Shown here piece by piece: positions 20,959-34,180 of a stretch of 49,842 bases of DNA. The translations under genes and the position numbers were made by a program. The first letter of the stretch is position 1, and each line of letters begins with the position of its first letter. The notes under the pieces are model-generated. The model made no database searches, was not told the origin of the DNA, and saw only the letters and a program-made list of their open reading frames with translations. This DNA is from Chromera velia (taxonomy: Eukaryota > Sar > Chromeraceae): contig JAHBMJ010004016.1 of NCBI GenBank assembly GCA_018398765.1, positions 34,933 through 84,774 on the forward strand, given 5' to 3'.

Positions 20959-23900
20959 ATGATGTCGGTCTCTCAGTGAGTCAGTCTGACCTGCGCAGGC
21001 ACCTCTTTGAACACGCCACCGTGTCTGAACGTGTGTAAGAGTGTGTGCATATATGCGTAAGAGAGTCTGCGTGTGTGTGTAGGATTGTGTGCGCCTGTGT
21101 ATGTCTGTGTGTGTACTGTTGTTGTTGACGGGATCTGACCCTGAAGTCGGTTAGTTGGCCAGCCCACTTGGGTGCGTGTGTAGCTATTGATGAAAATGCG
21201 TCTGGGTGCGTGCGTTTTGTTCGTTCGTTTGGCGAAGATGTGGCGTGATCGTAGGGTGATGTATGTGTGTCTGACTGACATTCTGTGGTGAGCCTGCATG
21301 GCTCTTCTGCGAGCTTGCCCTCCGCATCTGTCTGCACACACGGGCGCAGTGCCTGTTGCACGCAGTGATGGCATGCCGTGCATCGAATCTGCTGCGCGCA
21401 TCATCTCTCGGTCTCTGTGTCTATTTTGCGGCTGTCTGTCCATGCATTCCTCTTTTCGTCCGTCCGTCCGTCCGTCGGTCCGTGTGTGTGTGTGAGAGAG
21501 AGAGGGAGAGAGAATTTGTTTGCGTGTGTCTCCTTCTCCGTTCGCCTCCCCCCTTCGGCATCCCTCCCTGCCCCTTTTTTCACCACCTCTCCCTGACACA
21601 CTTGTGTAGTCACCTTCATTCCTGTCTCTCGGCTCTCTCTCGCCTCTCTTTCTTGGAGGGGTTGCGGTCCGTCCATCCATTGATCTTCAACCAGACGCCT
21701 GCTTGTCTGTCTCTTTGTAATCCATAGTGTTTCCGTTTCCATGTTGTGCTGCGTGCGTGCAGGAGTGTGAACGTGAAAAAATGGCACTCCCGCATCCTGC
21801 CCGACGCGGCGCCCCGATCCCCTGAGGGCAGATCGGACGCCGGCCTTGAAGCTGCCAATGACTTGGATCACATTGATTTCTCCAAGCCGTTGAATGATGA
21901 TATCGATCAGCTCACCCAGATGCTCATGGAGGTCGCGGGGTCTCACTGTGACCCTCTGGTCTTCAAGAAGATCATGGAGATCCAAAAACTCGCCAAACAC
22001 TACTCGGATACGGAACAGGAAGACGACATGCAAGTCATGTCACGGTCAGTCCTGCCAGGGGAGAGATGGACGGGACGAAGCAAGGGAGGGTGAGTAAGAT
22101 GAAGGAAAGTAGGCTGAAGGAAGCGGGAAGAGAAGAGAAGGTCAGAGAAGAGAAGAGAATTGAGTGAAGAGTGAAGAAGCGAAAAGAAGGAAGGAAGGAA
22201 GAAAGGAGAGACTTTCCTGCGTACGTAATGGTCTGACTTCCCGGTTGCCTTCGCGCTTGCCCCAGTGATTGACTTGTCAGACGACGTCCGGCGCACACGC
22301 TTCACTGACTGACACTCGATCTCTATTCATTTTTGTGCTCGCACCTGCATTTCGTCGCCTGAGGCCATCCTGCAGGCATGACGATACGTGTGTGACCTCT
22401 CTCTCTCTCTCTCTCTCTCGCTCTCCTCTGTTTGACGCACGCAGAACCATCAAAGACCTCTCGAACGGCCACCTGCTGTTCGTGGCTTCCGCCTTCAGCC
22501 ACATTTGCAACCTGGGTGAGTGGGTGGGTGGGTGATGATGGCGCCATTTGTAGTGAATGAATAAATGAACTGTTATGCCATACGACTTCTATTTGTATAC
22601 CCACTGATGTAGACCCCTTGCAAGTTTGGATGGATTCGGGTCTCCGTTTAATCTAAAGCCGCAAGCTCTTCCTTTGTTGTGTCTTTCTGTCCGTCTCAGA
22701 GTTTGACATGACACAGGAAGGGAGCTTGGAGCTTCGTTTGTCCCATGCAATCCGATCGGGCGGGGGGGAGAGGGGAAGGCTCAGAGGAAGGAAGGGAGTC
22801 AAACGAGGAGGGAGGGAGGGAGGATGAAGTCTTCCTCTCGCGGGAAGGGAAGGAGTCATTGAAGATGGATTCTTTTCGTTTTCCTTTTTTTGTTCTCTCT
22901 CTTCCTCTCATCCTGCAAACAAGACTCTGGTGACTAGTGCTGTTTGCGTTCGCGTGCGTCTATGCGTCCAAATCACAGAAGAGAAAGCAAGAAAGATGCA
23001 GTCTATGTGTCTTGTTTCTCCGTCCATCGGTCGGCCTGTGTCTCTGTCTGTGTCTACGGTCGAAGTGTGAAGGGAACAAAAGACCAGCACACATAGAAAG
23101 GCTCAAGGTTCCATTTGCCTTCCATCCGTCTCTGTAATCTCCCTATCTGCCTGCCTGCCTGCCTGTCTGCCTGTCTGCCTGCCCCCAGCGAACTACGCGG
23201 AGCACACCCACCGGCTTCGGCGTCGTAGAGCGTTTGAACGGTGAGTTGTTGTTTCATGTGCCTGGTGTATCCCTCTTTCTTCTCGCTCACTCTTTTCACT
23301 CTCTCAAGAAGGAAGGGAGGAAGAAGGACGCAGGGAAGGAATGAAGAAAGAAGGAAGGAAGAAAGAAGGAAGGATGAAAGAAGGACCCTTATCCACCCAT
23401 GATGTTCCGAAAGAAAGCAACGACGACGACCGAAATCATGATCCTGCTCACCCATCCGACTGTTCTTTTGCGTGGGAAAAGGAATTGAGTGCATGGGTCC
23501 GAGAGGAAGAAGATCTCTTCTCAAAAGAGAGAGTGAGTAAGGACGTGATAAGAGGGAGCAGCATTCATCAGGACAATTTTGCACTGCTGCTGTCTTTTTG
23601 CTTGCTTCGCTGCCTTCCTGCCTGCCTGCAGTGTGGGAGAGGATGCGAACTATTTTGCAACAAAGACGACCTTTGACGGTTCCTTTGCGGAACTACTGGT
23701 CGGTCAGGCAGATGATGATATATTCATACATGATTGATGCCTCTGCAATAATTGCAAAGAAGACTGACCGCATTGCATCTGATGATTGTTGATGCGCTCC
23801 CTGTTCTCTCTCTCTCCCTCCCTCCCTCCTTGTCTTGTCCCTGTGCGTGCACCTCCCTCAGGTCTCTGCATAAATCTCCCGTCACTTCTTTTTCCCGTCT

Positions 23901-24360
23901 CTGCAGTGAAGCCCCTCCAGTGCCACAGAATAGAACACGGAGAGAGACAGAGTGAAAAAAAAACACACACACAGAAAAGAAGACATATGCGTCTCTGTTG
24001 ATATTTGCATGTGCACGTGCATGTCCGTATGAACATATACGCGCACGTCCATACGCGCATGTCCGGCATGTTCACTAGTGATGACGTCAGCTTCTGTGCA
24101 CGCGCACTTCTGACCCCGTGTCTGCATGATGCCCTAACTGCAATATTCCTCGCACCTAAACACCTCAGCTCCAAAACTCGTCTCTGCCCCCCCGCCCCCT
24201 CTTCCCCTCTCCTTCCAGTCGGTCTCTAGAATGCGACATCAAACGTGCAAAGTCTTTTTTCAATGCCTTTCCATGAAGACTTGAAGCTCGGAACCAAGAA
24301 TACACGCATGTAGGCGCGTGTGTGTGTGTGTGTGTGTGCGTGTGTGAGTGCGTGCTGGTT

Positions 24361-24409
<49 letters not shown>

Positions 24410-24454
24410 ATGTGTGTGCGCATGCGTGCGTGCGTGCGTGCGTGTGTGTGTCTG

Positions 24455-24486
<32 letters not shown>

Positions 24487-24609
24487 CATCTGTGTGTCTG
24501 TCCATCTGTCTGTCTGTCTGTCTGTGCGCCAAAAGAAGAAAGAAAAAAACAGAAGAGAAGGAAGAAAGAGAAAAAGGGAAAGAAAAGACGATAGAGTCTG
24601 TCTGTGCGT

Positions 24610-24641
<32 letters not shown>

Positions 24642-25414
24642 ACTCCTTCCGAAAATTTACCACTGTGTCGGATCGGTGCACATGCAGAAAGCCGGGTACA
24701 CACCTGCGAACATCTACAGGGGGCTTGCTGAGCAGACAGTCGAGTTCGTCTTCACAGCCCATCCCACCCAGGTCTGCATTCATGCGTGTCTCTCTTTGTT
24801 TCTTTTTGTCTTTCTCCTTCCCTCCTCGTCGCAATTAATTCGCCGCCCTTGAAGATCGATCGAGCATTACTTTCTTTCTTTCGGTTTTGAGTGCTTGAAC
24901 TTGCTTCACTCGTACACGACTTTTCACTCAGTGAGACAGGCCTTCAGTGGACATTTCAGTGGACTCACCACCCGAGTTAGCTGCCTGCGCAGACTTGTCT
25001 TTGAGTTTAATTCTTTTTCCTCCCTCCCTCCCGCACCCGCTTCGGTGACAAAGAACTTGAAAAGTGCATGCATTCATCAGAATTCTGTATGAAAATGAAT
25101 GCATGCATACAGGCCGTGAGAGCTTCGGTGACAAAGAACTTGAAGAAGATCGCGGACTCGACTCTCAAACTTGACCGACCCGATCTGACTCCCTTCGAGA
25201 CCGAAGAACTCAGACAGGGGATGCAGGCCGCCATGGAGACCCTCTGGAGAACTGACGAAGTCTGTCTGTCTGTCTGTCTGTCTTGTCTGTCTGTCTTGTC
25301 TGTCTTGTCTGTCTTGTGTGTCTTGTCTGTCTTGTCTGTCTTGTCTGTCTTGTCTGTCTTGTCTGTCTTGTCTGTCTTGTCTGTCTTGTCTGTCTTGTCT
25401 GTCTTGTCTGTCTG

Positions 25415-25447
<33 letters not shown>

Positions 25448-27140
25448 GTCTGTCTTTTCTTCACCCGTTCGTCTGTCTGTCTGTCTGTCTGTCTGTCTTG
25501 TCTGTGCAGCGATTTTCGCAGACGGACATGTAGTTTCTTTGTACTTATTTATTGATATGTGCTGGCTGGCTGCGTGAGGAGACCCCAATGCTTCGTTCGT
25601 TCTGGTTTGTTTATCTCAGCTAATGAAGTGCCTATATCGGGGGGACAATGACGGATATCCGCCTTGCCTTGCCTGAATGCCTCACACATGCACTGCGCTT
25701 CTTTTGCTTGCAAGCGCAAAAAGGTTCCTCCCTCATACGGGGGGGAGGCAAACGACCTGCAGATCGCTCGTGTGTGTGTGAGCATTTGTACGAAGAGCAT
25801 CTAATGCATGCGCACATGTCTCTGGCCGAAAGAGCGTGCCCCCCTATGCAAACCAGTGAGTGAGTGAGTGAATAAATGAGTGAAGAGTGAGTGAGTGAGT
25901 GAGTGAGGGAGGGAGGGAGTGAGTGAGTGAGTGTGTTGCATGGATGCATGGGGATAAAATTAATTGCCCCCCCCCCCCCCNCCCTTGCAGGTGAGGCGTG
26001 TGAAGCCGTCTCCAACCGACGAGGCGGAATCGATCGCCGGGGTGATCGAGAACCAGGGGGGTATCTTCCACGAGCTCCCCAGATTCCTCAGATACGTCGA
26101 CCACAAGCTCTCAGCCATGGGACAACCGGCGCTCCCTCTCTCTTCGGTGCCATTCAGGCAGGTCGACTTCCTTCCTTCGTGATTCTCCCTCCCTCCATTC
26201 GTGCAGGCCGTCTGTGTGTCTGTGTATGGGGTCTTCCCGGGTGTCATTTCTGGGAACTTGTCCATCATAGCGGTCGCAGTGGATCCACTCTTCTATAATA
26301 TTTGCGATACCTTTTAGGAAAACAATTTTAATAGTGCCTGGAGGCCTGTCTGTCTTGTCTGTCTGCCTGCGTGCCTGTCTGCCTGCGTGCCTGCCTGCCT
26401 GCCTGTCTGTAAGTTTGTCTGTCTGTTTGTCTGTCTATTTGCCTTTGTTCCTCCTCTACAGGTGCATCTTTGAGGAGATTGAAGCGCCTTCTGGCTTTAT
26501 GAATTCACCTGACAGCCTGCTAACGCGTTTACTCTCTCAATGTACAGAGACTGGCATAAAGCGAGGAAGGCGATGAAGCCTGTGTGACTGCGGGTATGAT
26601 GTGGGCATGCACGTATACAAACACCTGTGCAATTGAATGCATGAATGCAAGTAAACGTCCATGGAAGTGTATGTGTTTATGAATGGTATGCAGGTTCTCG
26701 TGCTGGGCGGGAGGCGACAGAGACGGTAACCCGTTTGTGACTGCAGACGTGACAAAGAGAGTGGTCCTGATGCTCAGAGTGCGAGCCTGCAATCTCTACT
26801 TGCAGCAGGTCTGTCTGTCCATCTGCATGTATGTGTAGCTGCGTGCCTTCCTCTCTGTCCGTTTGTTTCGGCGTCTGTCTCCCTCTTTCTTTCTTTTGAT
26901 TTTCTTCTGTCTGTCCGTCTGTCTGCCTGTCTGCCTGTCTGTGTCTGTCTGTCTGGTTCTTCACCTTGAGAAGATAGAACGGCATGTCTTCCTCCTTCGA
27001 TCCCTTCCGTGCGTCCGTCCTTGTTTGGTGTTGGCAGAGAATCTCTGTACCCATACATACAAATGTACGCAGAGAGAGTCACACACAGGCATTCAGCGTA
27101 CGCTTTTGTGCACGCTCAGTCACTCATACCTTTACGTGTG

Positions 27141-27175
<35 letters not shown>

Positions 27176-28395
27176 ATTCATAGATGAATTCATACGCATG
27201 CTTGGCCGCTCACTCCCTCCCTGACTCACTCAGATCGAGGAGCTTCTCCACGAGATCCCAGTCTACTACTTCACGGACGAACTGAGACGCTACGTCCATG
27301 AGGAAATGCCGGACGTGAAGGAGTTCTCTCCCAGACTGAGGTACAAGAGCTTTACCTCGGAGATTCCCGAGAAGGAAATGTACCGACAGCTCTTCGTCAA
27401 GGTCAGTCAGATTTCTTCTTTTGTAAGTGAAATCCAGGACGGACGGAGGATGGCCTGGTCATGTGCCTGGTGTGGTCGGAAAAGGTCCATCTAGGCATGT
27501 ACATCTAATAAGACTTAGGGAAAAGTCACTCACCGATTTCACTCCCCACATCCTTTGTCTAGTACTTCTCATTTTTTTCTGCCACTCTTTGCCTTTTTGT
27601 TTTTCTCCTCTCTGTTGCCTTTGTTCCGTTCCGTCTCCATCTGGTTCTCTGAAGGCATGCAGCCAGTCTCTTTCATTCGAATGTATCATCATATCGATAG
27701 GGCGTCACTCAATTCAATCAACCCATTCAATTCCCTCGATCCCATTTTAATTCTCTCCCCGCCACCCCTCTTTTTCTCTCTCTCTTCCTTCTTGCAGGTC
27801 CGCAGCCGTCTCCGCCTGACACGCGACTGGTACGAGGAGAAGATGAACTGCGACTACGCCGACCTGGCGGACCCCCCGGAGGACTCCAAGGGCAAGCCCG
27901 TCCTCTACCTCAACTCTGCCGCCCTGGTCAAAGACCTTATGGCAGCCTATACCTCCCTGACCGCCATGGAGGACACTCACGTGGCCAACGGGAGACTCCG
28001 AGATGTGATCAGACAGGTGACTGCCTTCGGTCTGAATCTTCTCACACTGGACTGCAGACAGGAAGCCTCTAGACACTCGGAGGCCATGGACCATATCTGC
28101 AAGTCAGCCGACCGACCTGGATGATTGATTAATCACGCATTTCTTCTTTTTCTTCTTCTTCTTCTTCTTCTTCGGATGAAAGTGCATAGACAATGCGCGC
28201 CCATGAAGCTTCCTTTTGTGCATTTGTGTTTGTATGCATGTATGTGTGTATGCGCGCAGAAAGACGTGTATGGACGCGGGGGTATGCGTGAAAACGCTGA
28301 ATGAAATCCTTTTTCTTTTCCTTTCAATTTTGCACGTCCGCTGCGTCTTGCTGGCTGCGTAACTTGATCTTGTAAGTGTGTCTTCATTGCGTTCT

Positions 28396-28430
<35 letters not shown>

Positions 28431-30181
28431 GTTCCGTTCAGGTATGTGGGCTTGGGCAGTTACGAGGAGAGGAGCGAGGAGGAGAGAAGGGCCCTCCTTT
28501 CGGATCTGCTTTCGGTTTGTCTGTCTGCCTGTCTGTCTTGTCTGTCTGTCTGTCTGTCTGTGTGTGTGTCTGTCTGCCTCTCTGTCTGTGACTATGTCGT
28601 TCTTTTGTCGTCCTCTCTCTCTCTCGTTCCTGCTTTCTTTCTCTTTTGTTTCTGTCTGTCTTCTTTCTGCCTTCCTTCCTTCCTTGCTTGTTTCATTCCA
28701 TACTGTTTGGTCAGTTGTGTAGGTGAAGTTAAGAAAGAAAATAGAAAAATCGTCGTGAGGCAGTCGGTCAATGTGTCTGCTAACTGCGTGCATGCTTGAA
28801 TGACGAGCTAGCGGTTTTTCTTTTGGAGGGAGGGCCCTGCATGCATTTCTTTCTTTTTGGGGGTTTTTCTTTTAATGATAATGATAATGATTTCCTAAGT
28901 TTCTTTTGGAGGGCCCTGCATGTGCACGTGCGTCCGTCAGACCCTTCAAAACGAAACTGCTACTCCAAGCATGACACAACAAGCAGTGTGGGCCCGTCTC
29001 AAGAACCATTGGTTGATGCCCGTGCGGGGGGGAAAGAATCAAATGTCCCACTAAAACGTTATGGCTCAGCGCACGAAGGGTTCTTTCTTGCGTGCTTTTT
29101 TTTTCTGCCTGCCTGCCTACCTGCCTGCCTGTGCGTGTGCCTTCCGCGGATCCGAGGCCGAGGGAGGGTTGCTCCGTCATGACTGAATATAGCGTCCTGA
29201 CGATGTACTCACTCCGAGCGGGAGGGAGCAAGACGGATAGAAGTTTTTCTTTCCTGCCTGTGTTTTGTCTCAGAGGGTGATCGTTTGATGGGTGTTTTCA
29301 TTTCGTGAAATTGAGTGAATCCAAACGGATGCCTTCCTCCTGCATGCAGTCCGAGAGACCCGTAGTGCCCTACAGAAAGAACACGGGGGCCAACGAGAAC
29401 GTCGCTGAGGTGCTCAAGACCTTCAAGTGAGGGAGGGAGACGTGTAGTGGAAACGAAACGATGTGCATGCATTGAAGAAGAGAGAACATCGCTCGTTTTC
29501 TGACTGCAGTGTAGAGACAGAGACTCAGTAAGTGACTGGTAATTTGAATTGTATTGAAGCAGGCGGATGTTCTTTCCTCGTTCCATTTAGGTCTCTCTCT
29601 CTCTCTTTCTCTCTCTCTCTGCGTGTGCGTGTGTGTGTGTGTGTACGTGTGTAGGTCCGTCTGTGTATGCGGTTGGGGTTGGGGGCTGGGTGGATGGGTG
29701 TGGGCGTGCAGAAAAACAGACAGAAACACAGACAAGACACGCAGACAGGCCCACAGACAGAAACACAGATTGACAGACAGACAGACAGACAGAAACACAG
29801 ACAGGGAATGCCGGTGCTGTAAGCGTTTGACTTCCCCCTTCTGCGGATCTGCCCCCCCCTTTTGTTCTTGTCTGCGTGCGTATTTGCCGGTTCGTGTCTG
29901 AGTGGTGTGTACGTGCTCGTGTGTGTTCGAAAGAACAATGTGAAAGAACAATGTACGTATGCATATGCACATACATGTACATAAGGACAAGAAACAAAAT
30001 ACTGATTAACGTGTGAATACATGAGGTTCTCTGCAGAACCCTGTCGATGTTCGGCGCAGAGGAGCTGGGGGCGTACATCATCTCGATGTGCATGCAGGTA
30101 GGAAGGTACCTAGGCAGGCAGGCGCATGGGGGGGGGAGTAGGTGGGTGGAGTGGGACCATGCGCCACACCCTGCTCCCTAA

Positions 30182-30216
<35 letters not shown>

Positions 30217-32061
30217 GCCTGAAATGTCTCATGTAGCTGCCCACCCTTCCCCTCGGCACGCCCGACTTGCGTGGGGTTCTTTCGTTGATGTTCGATCCCG
30301 AGATGGTTCGGTCTAGGTGTTCTTTCAAACACTCAGACACTTTCTTTTCATTTCTCACTTGTTCTGGTCCTCCTTTCCTGCCATCGTGTGTGGACGCAGG
30401 CGTCTGATGTGATGGCAGTGGAATTCCTCCAAAAGGAATTCTCAACGGATGGAAAGTGAGTGAGTGAGTGAGTGAGTGAGTGTGAGAGGCAAGCTTACCT
30501 CGTCTCGTTTCCTTCGTCCTGATTTCCTCTTGCCTTTCTTATGGAGGGGAGGCTTCTGTTACCATGTCGCTCTTTTGTGGTAATTGACTTGCATCCTTTT
30601 AGAGTTGCTTTGTGTCCTTTTTTTCTCCTCTGACTCGATGAGATGGAGGAGAGTTGGTGGAGAAAGTGTCTCCTCCGGCATCGCTTTAATTCCTTTAATT
30701 CCCTCCTCTGAGTGCATGCGATGTGTTTCTTTCTTTCTTTCTTTCTTTTCTTTGTTTGTTTGTTTGTTTTTACGGATAAGTGCTTTTGTACGAGTTAGCA
30801 TGATTTCATTTTTGTCTTCCTGAACTGACGACATGCTGACAGACAGACACGATCCCCATGTATGTCTTCACGGAACTGCCTGGCTGCAGGACGCAGCGGG
30901 TGGTCCCTCTCCTCGAGACGATCGACGCCCTTCACAGAGCGGAAAGCATTCTGGAGGTCTGTCTGTCTGTCTGACTGACTGACTGTCCCTTCCTCCATGC
31001 TGTTTCTCTCTCTGCTCGCCTGTCTGTCGGTCACTCGGTCTTCGTATGTATGCATGTGTCTGTTTCTATGTCTCTATGTCCCGCTGTGTGTCTGTGTGTG
31101 TGGGTGTGAGAGGGTGAGTCGTGTGATCCGTCTCAACGACGATCTTTTTCTTTGGACATTTCTATCGACAGAATTCTGTATGCAGACAAGTAGAGAAATT
31201 GCTGTACGCAGAAGTTGAGCAACGTTACGGACTTATGAGTGAGTGAGTGAGTGAGTGAGTCAGTGAGTGAGTGAGTGAGTGAGTGAGCGAGTGAGTGAGT
31301 GAGTGAGTGAGTGAATGTATGTATGCATGTATGAATGTGTGTGTGCATGCAGGCTCTGTTCACGTGCCCGATCTACCGGAAGAAGCTGACGGAGGTCCAC
31401 GGGAACATTCAGGAAGTGATGATAGGGTACTCAGATTCCGGGAAGGATGGGGGCAGGCTGGCGTCCTCATGGAATCTCTTCAAGGCACAGGAGACCCTTG
31501 TGGCTGTGGGGAAGAAACATGGAGTCACCATCAGGTCCGTCAGGCAGGCAGGCAGGCAGGCAGGCAGTTAGAGGAAGCAGCCAAGACAGGGTTGTCATTC
31601 GTTGCATTCATGTAGGAACAGGACGAAGACAGAAGAGATCTAGAGTGGGGGGCGGCATTCATTCACTTTGTAGGAGTCCACCTGGGGGGGTGGTTTCCTT
31701 CTTTCCTGGCTCGATTCAGCTAGGAGAGACGATGATTGTGCGGGTGGAGGGAGGTGCGCAGTGTTTGGAGCAATCTGATGAGACGAGTGAGTGAGCCACA
31801 GAGAGTGAGTGTAGGAGGAACAGGGGAGGTTGGAAGGAAGGAAGGAAGGAAGGGAGTGTGGAGTCATCACTGTGAGGTCGGTGTTTGCATTTTTCTTTCG
31901 TGGTCTTGTGATCTCGCTTGCATGCTGCGACTTGAATGGTTCTTTTCTTTTTTTCTTTTCCGGTGCTACACCGCGCATGTGCTGTCGCTTTTGGTGTTTC
32001 TGTTTACATCGTCCCTTCGGATGTTTTCGTAAAGAGATTACAGTTTTCTCGTGCACGCCTC

Positions 32062-32119
<58 letters not shown>

Positions 32120-33181
32120 TCTTCTTCTCCATCTCTCCCCCCACCCCCCCCTCTCTCGCTGTGTTGATGAATGCATGAGTGCAGATTCTTCCACGGCAGA
32201 GGAGGGAGCGTCGGCAGAGGAGGGGGCCCTCAGCACGTGGCCATCCTCTCGCAGCCCCCGGACACGATCAACGGGTACCTCCGCGTGACGATCCAGGGGG
32301 AGGTGATCCAACAGGACTTTGGGTTGGAGGGCCTGGCAGACAAGACCCTCGAGACCTTCATGACAGCAGGTACGTAAGTTTGTGCATTTACTTTCATACA
32401 GAATTCTTTTTCATACAAAGAATTCTGTATGAAAGTACAGGCAGACAAGACCCTCGAGACCTTCATGACAGCAGGTGGGTCGGTAGGTAGGTAGGTAGGT
32501 AGGTATGCTGATGGATGCAGACAGACAGACTACACACGCACACATATAAATGCATGTATGCGTATACATATACGTACACGCGCGCGCGCACACACACACA
32601 CAGAGGTGGGTGGGGGGATTGCCGAGAAGACTTCCGAGACGCTCCTGTCAACAGACACGCAGAAGGGAAACACGAATGGGCAGACGGAGTCCAGGGGGAA
32701 AACGAGGCGCCTCATTAGAGTCACGCTCACAGGCTCTCTGGACATGCATGCCCTCATTGAAACTACACACACACACACACACACTGTCTGCGAAAGTCTA
32801 GCCATCGAAATTCTTCCGTTGAGTCGTTGCGAGGGATCCGAGAGAGAGAGAGAGAGAGAAGAGAACAGAGAGAGAGAGAGCGGGAAACAGAGGCAAAAGT
32901 CTTCTGCTGTGATGCCATGACAACGTTCTCTTCTCTTGATGGTTGAATGCAAGCAAAATGTGCTCATTGTGTCCATAACTACCTGCCCACGTGCCTGCCT
33001 GCGTGCGTGTTGCTGTTGTTGTACAGTTCTGAAGTCGGATCTGCTGTCGACGAAGGCGGTGGTGAAGCCTGAGTGGAAGGGACTGATGGACAAAATGGCC
33101 GTCGCTTCCACTGCGTGGGTCTCTTTTCTCTCCTTTCTCTCTTCTCTTTTTTTGTCGTCTCTGCTTTCTTTCTCTCCCTCT

Positions 33182-33224
<43 letters not shown>

Positions 33225-34135
33225 TCTCTCTCTTTTCCTCATCCACTGCTCCTGCGTGCAAGGAAGGATGAAGGACCCTCTGCTCAAATCTTGGGAGGGA
33301 AGGATTCTGTTGCCCTCGCCCTTGCCACCGTTCCTCTCTTTCTCCCTTCCTTCCTTCCTTGTGTTGCTTGATTGTGTCGGATGGGAGGACTAATACATGC
33401 ATGCATGCAGCCACTACCGCTCGTACGTGTACGAGAGGCCCGAGTTCGTCTCCTACTTCCGCTGTGCGACTCCTGAAACAGAGCTGGGGAAGCTGAACAT
33501 CGGCAGCAGACCCCAGAAGAGAAAACAGGGGGGGGTCGAGACGCTCAGAGCCATCCCCTGGGTGTTTGCGTGGACTCAGAACAGGTTCCTTCTCCCAGTT
33601 TGGCTCGGTGAGCTTGTTTGTCTCTTTGTTTCTTTATCTCTCTCTTTCTCTCTTTGTTTCTTTGTTTCTTTCTTTCTCTCTTTCTCTCTTTGTTTCTTTC
33701 TCTCTCTTTGTTTGTTTGTTGGCCTGGACAAAGTGTTTTTGAGAACAGCTTCTGTCGTCCTTCAAATGAAAAGCCTCCAGTTTCGGCTCTGTAATGCCCT
33801 GAAAGGAAATCCCTGCCGCTCTTTTCAAGGGTTTGTTCCGTTTGTCTGTTTGACCCTAGTTTCATCTGAGTTCCTTGGTGTAGCTTGCAAAATCGAAAGA
33901 GATTACTCTTCGGTTTACTTTCACGTCTTTCTTTGTCCAATTCGCAGCTTTCATCGATTTCAGTGCTTCTTCCTTTGGGGGGGGGAGAAACGAATGTGAA
34001 TATATTTTGAAGGGGCAAGCAACCTTTCGTCCATTTTCTGTATTTCCATGTGGTTGTCTCCATTGTTTGTCCTTCATGGGCATATGAGTGTGTGAATTCG
34101 AAATTCTTCCTTCGGGTCTGGATTTAACTTGAATT

Positions 34136-34180
<45 letters not shown>

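Noticed and set aside
24320..24838. Long Cys-Val and Leu-Ser-Val-Cys ORFs on both strands
   Set aside because: They are translations of GT/GTCT microsatellites inside PEPC intron 5 and neighbouring intron DNA.
26462..26576. Possible PEPC exon after CTCTACAG at 26460
   Set aside because: The reading does not fit PEPC between VPFR and [13 protein letters not shown], which are contiguous in the family.
32440..32475. Second copy of exon 18 end as an extra coding exon
   Set aside because: Its inclusion changes phase and breaks the join to VLKSDLLS in exon 19.
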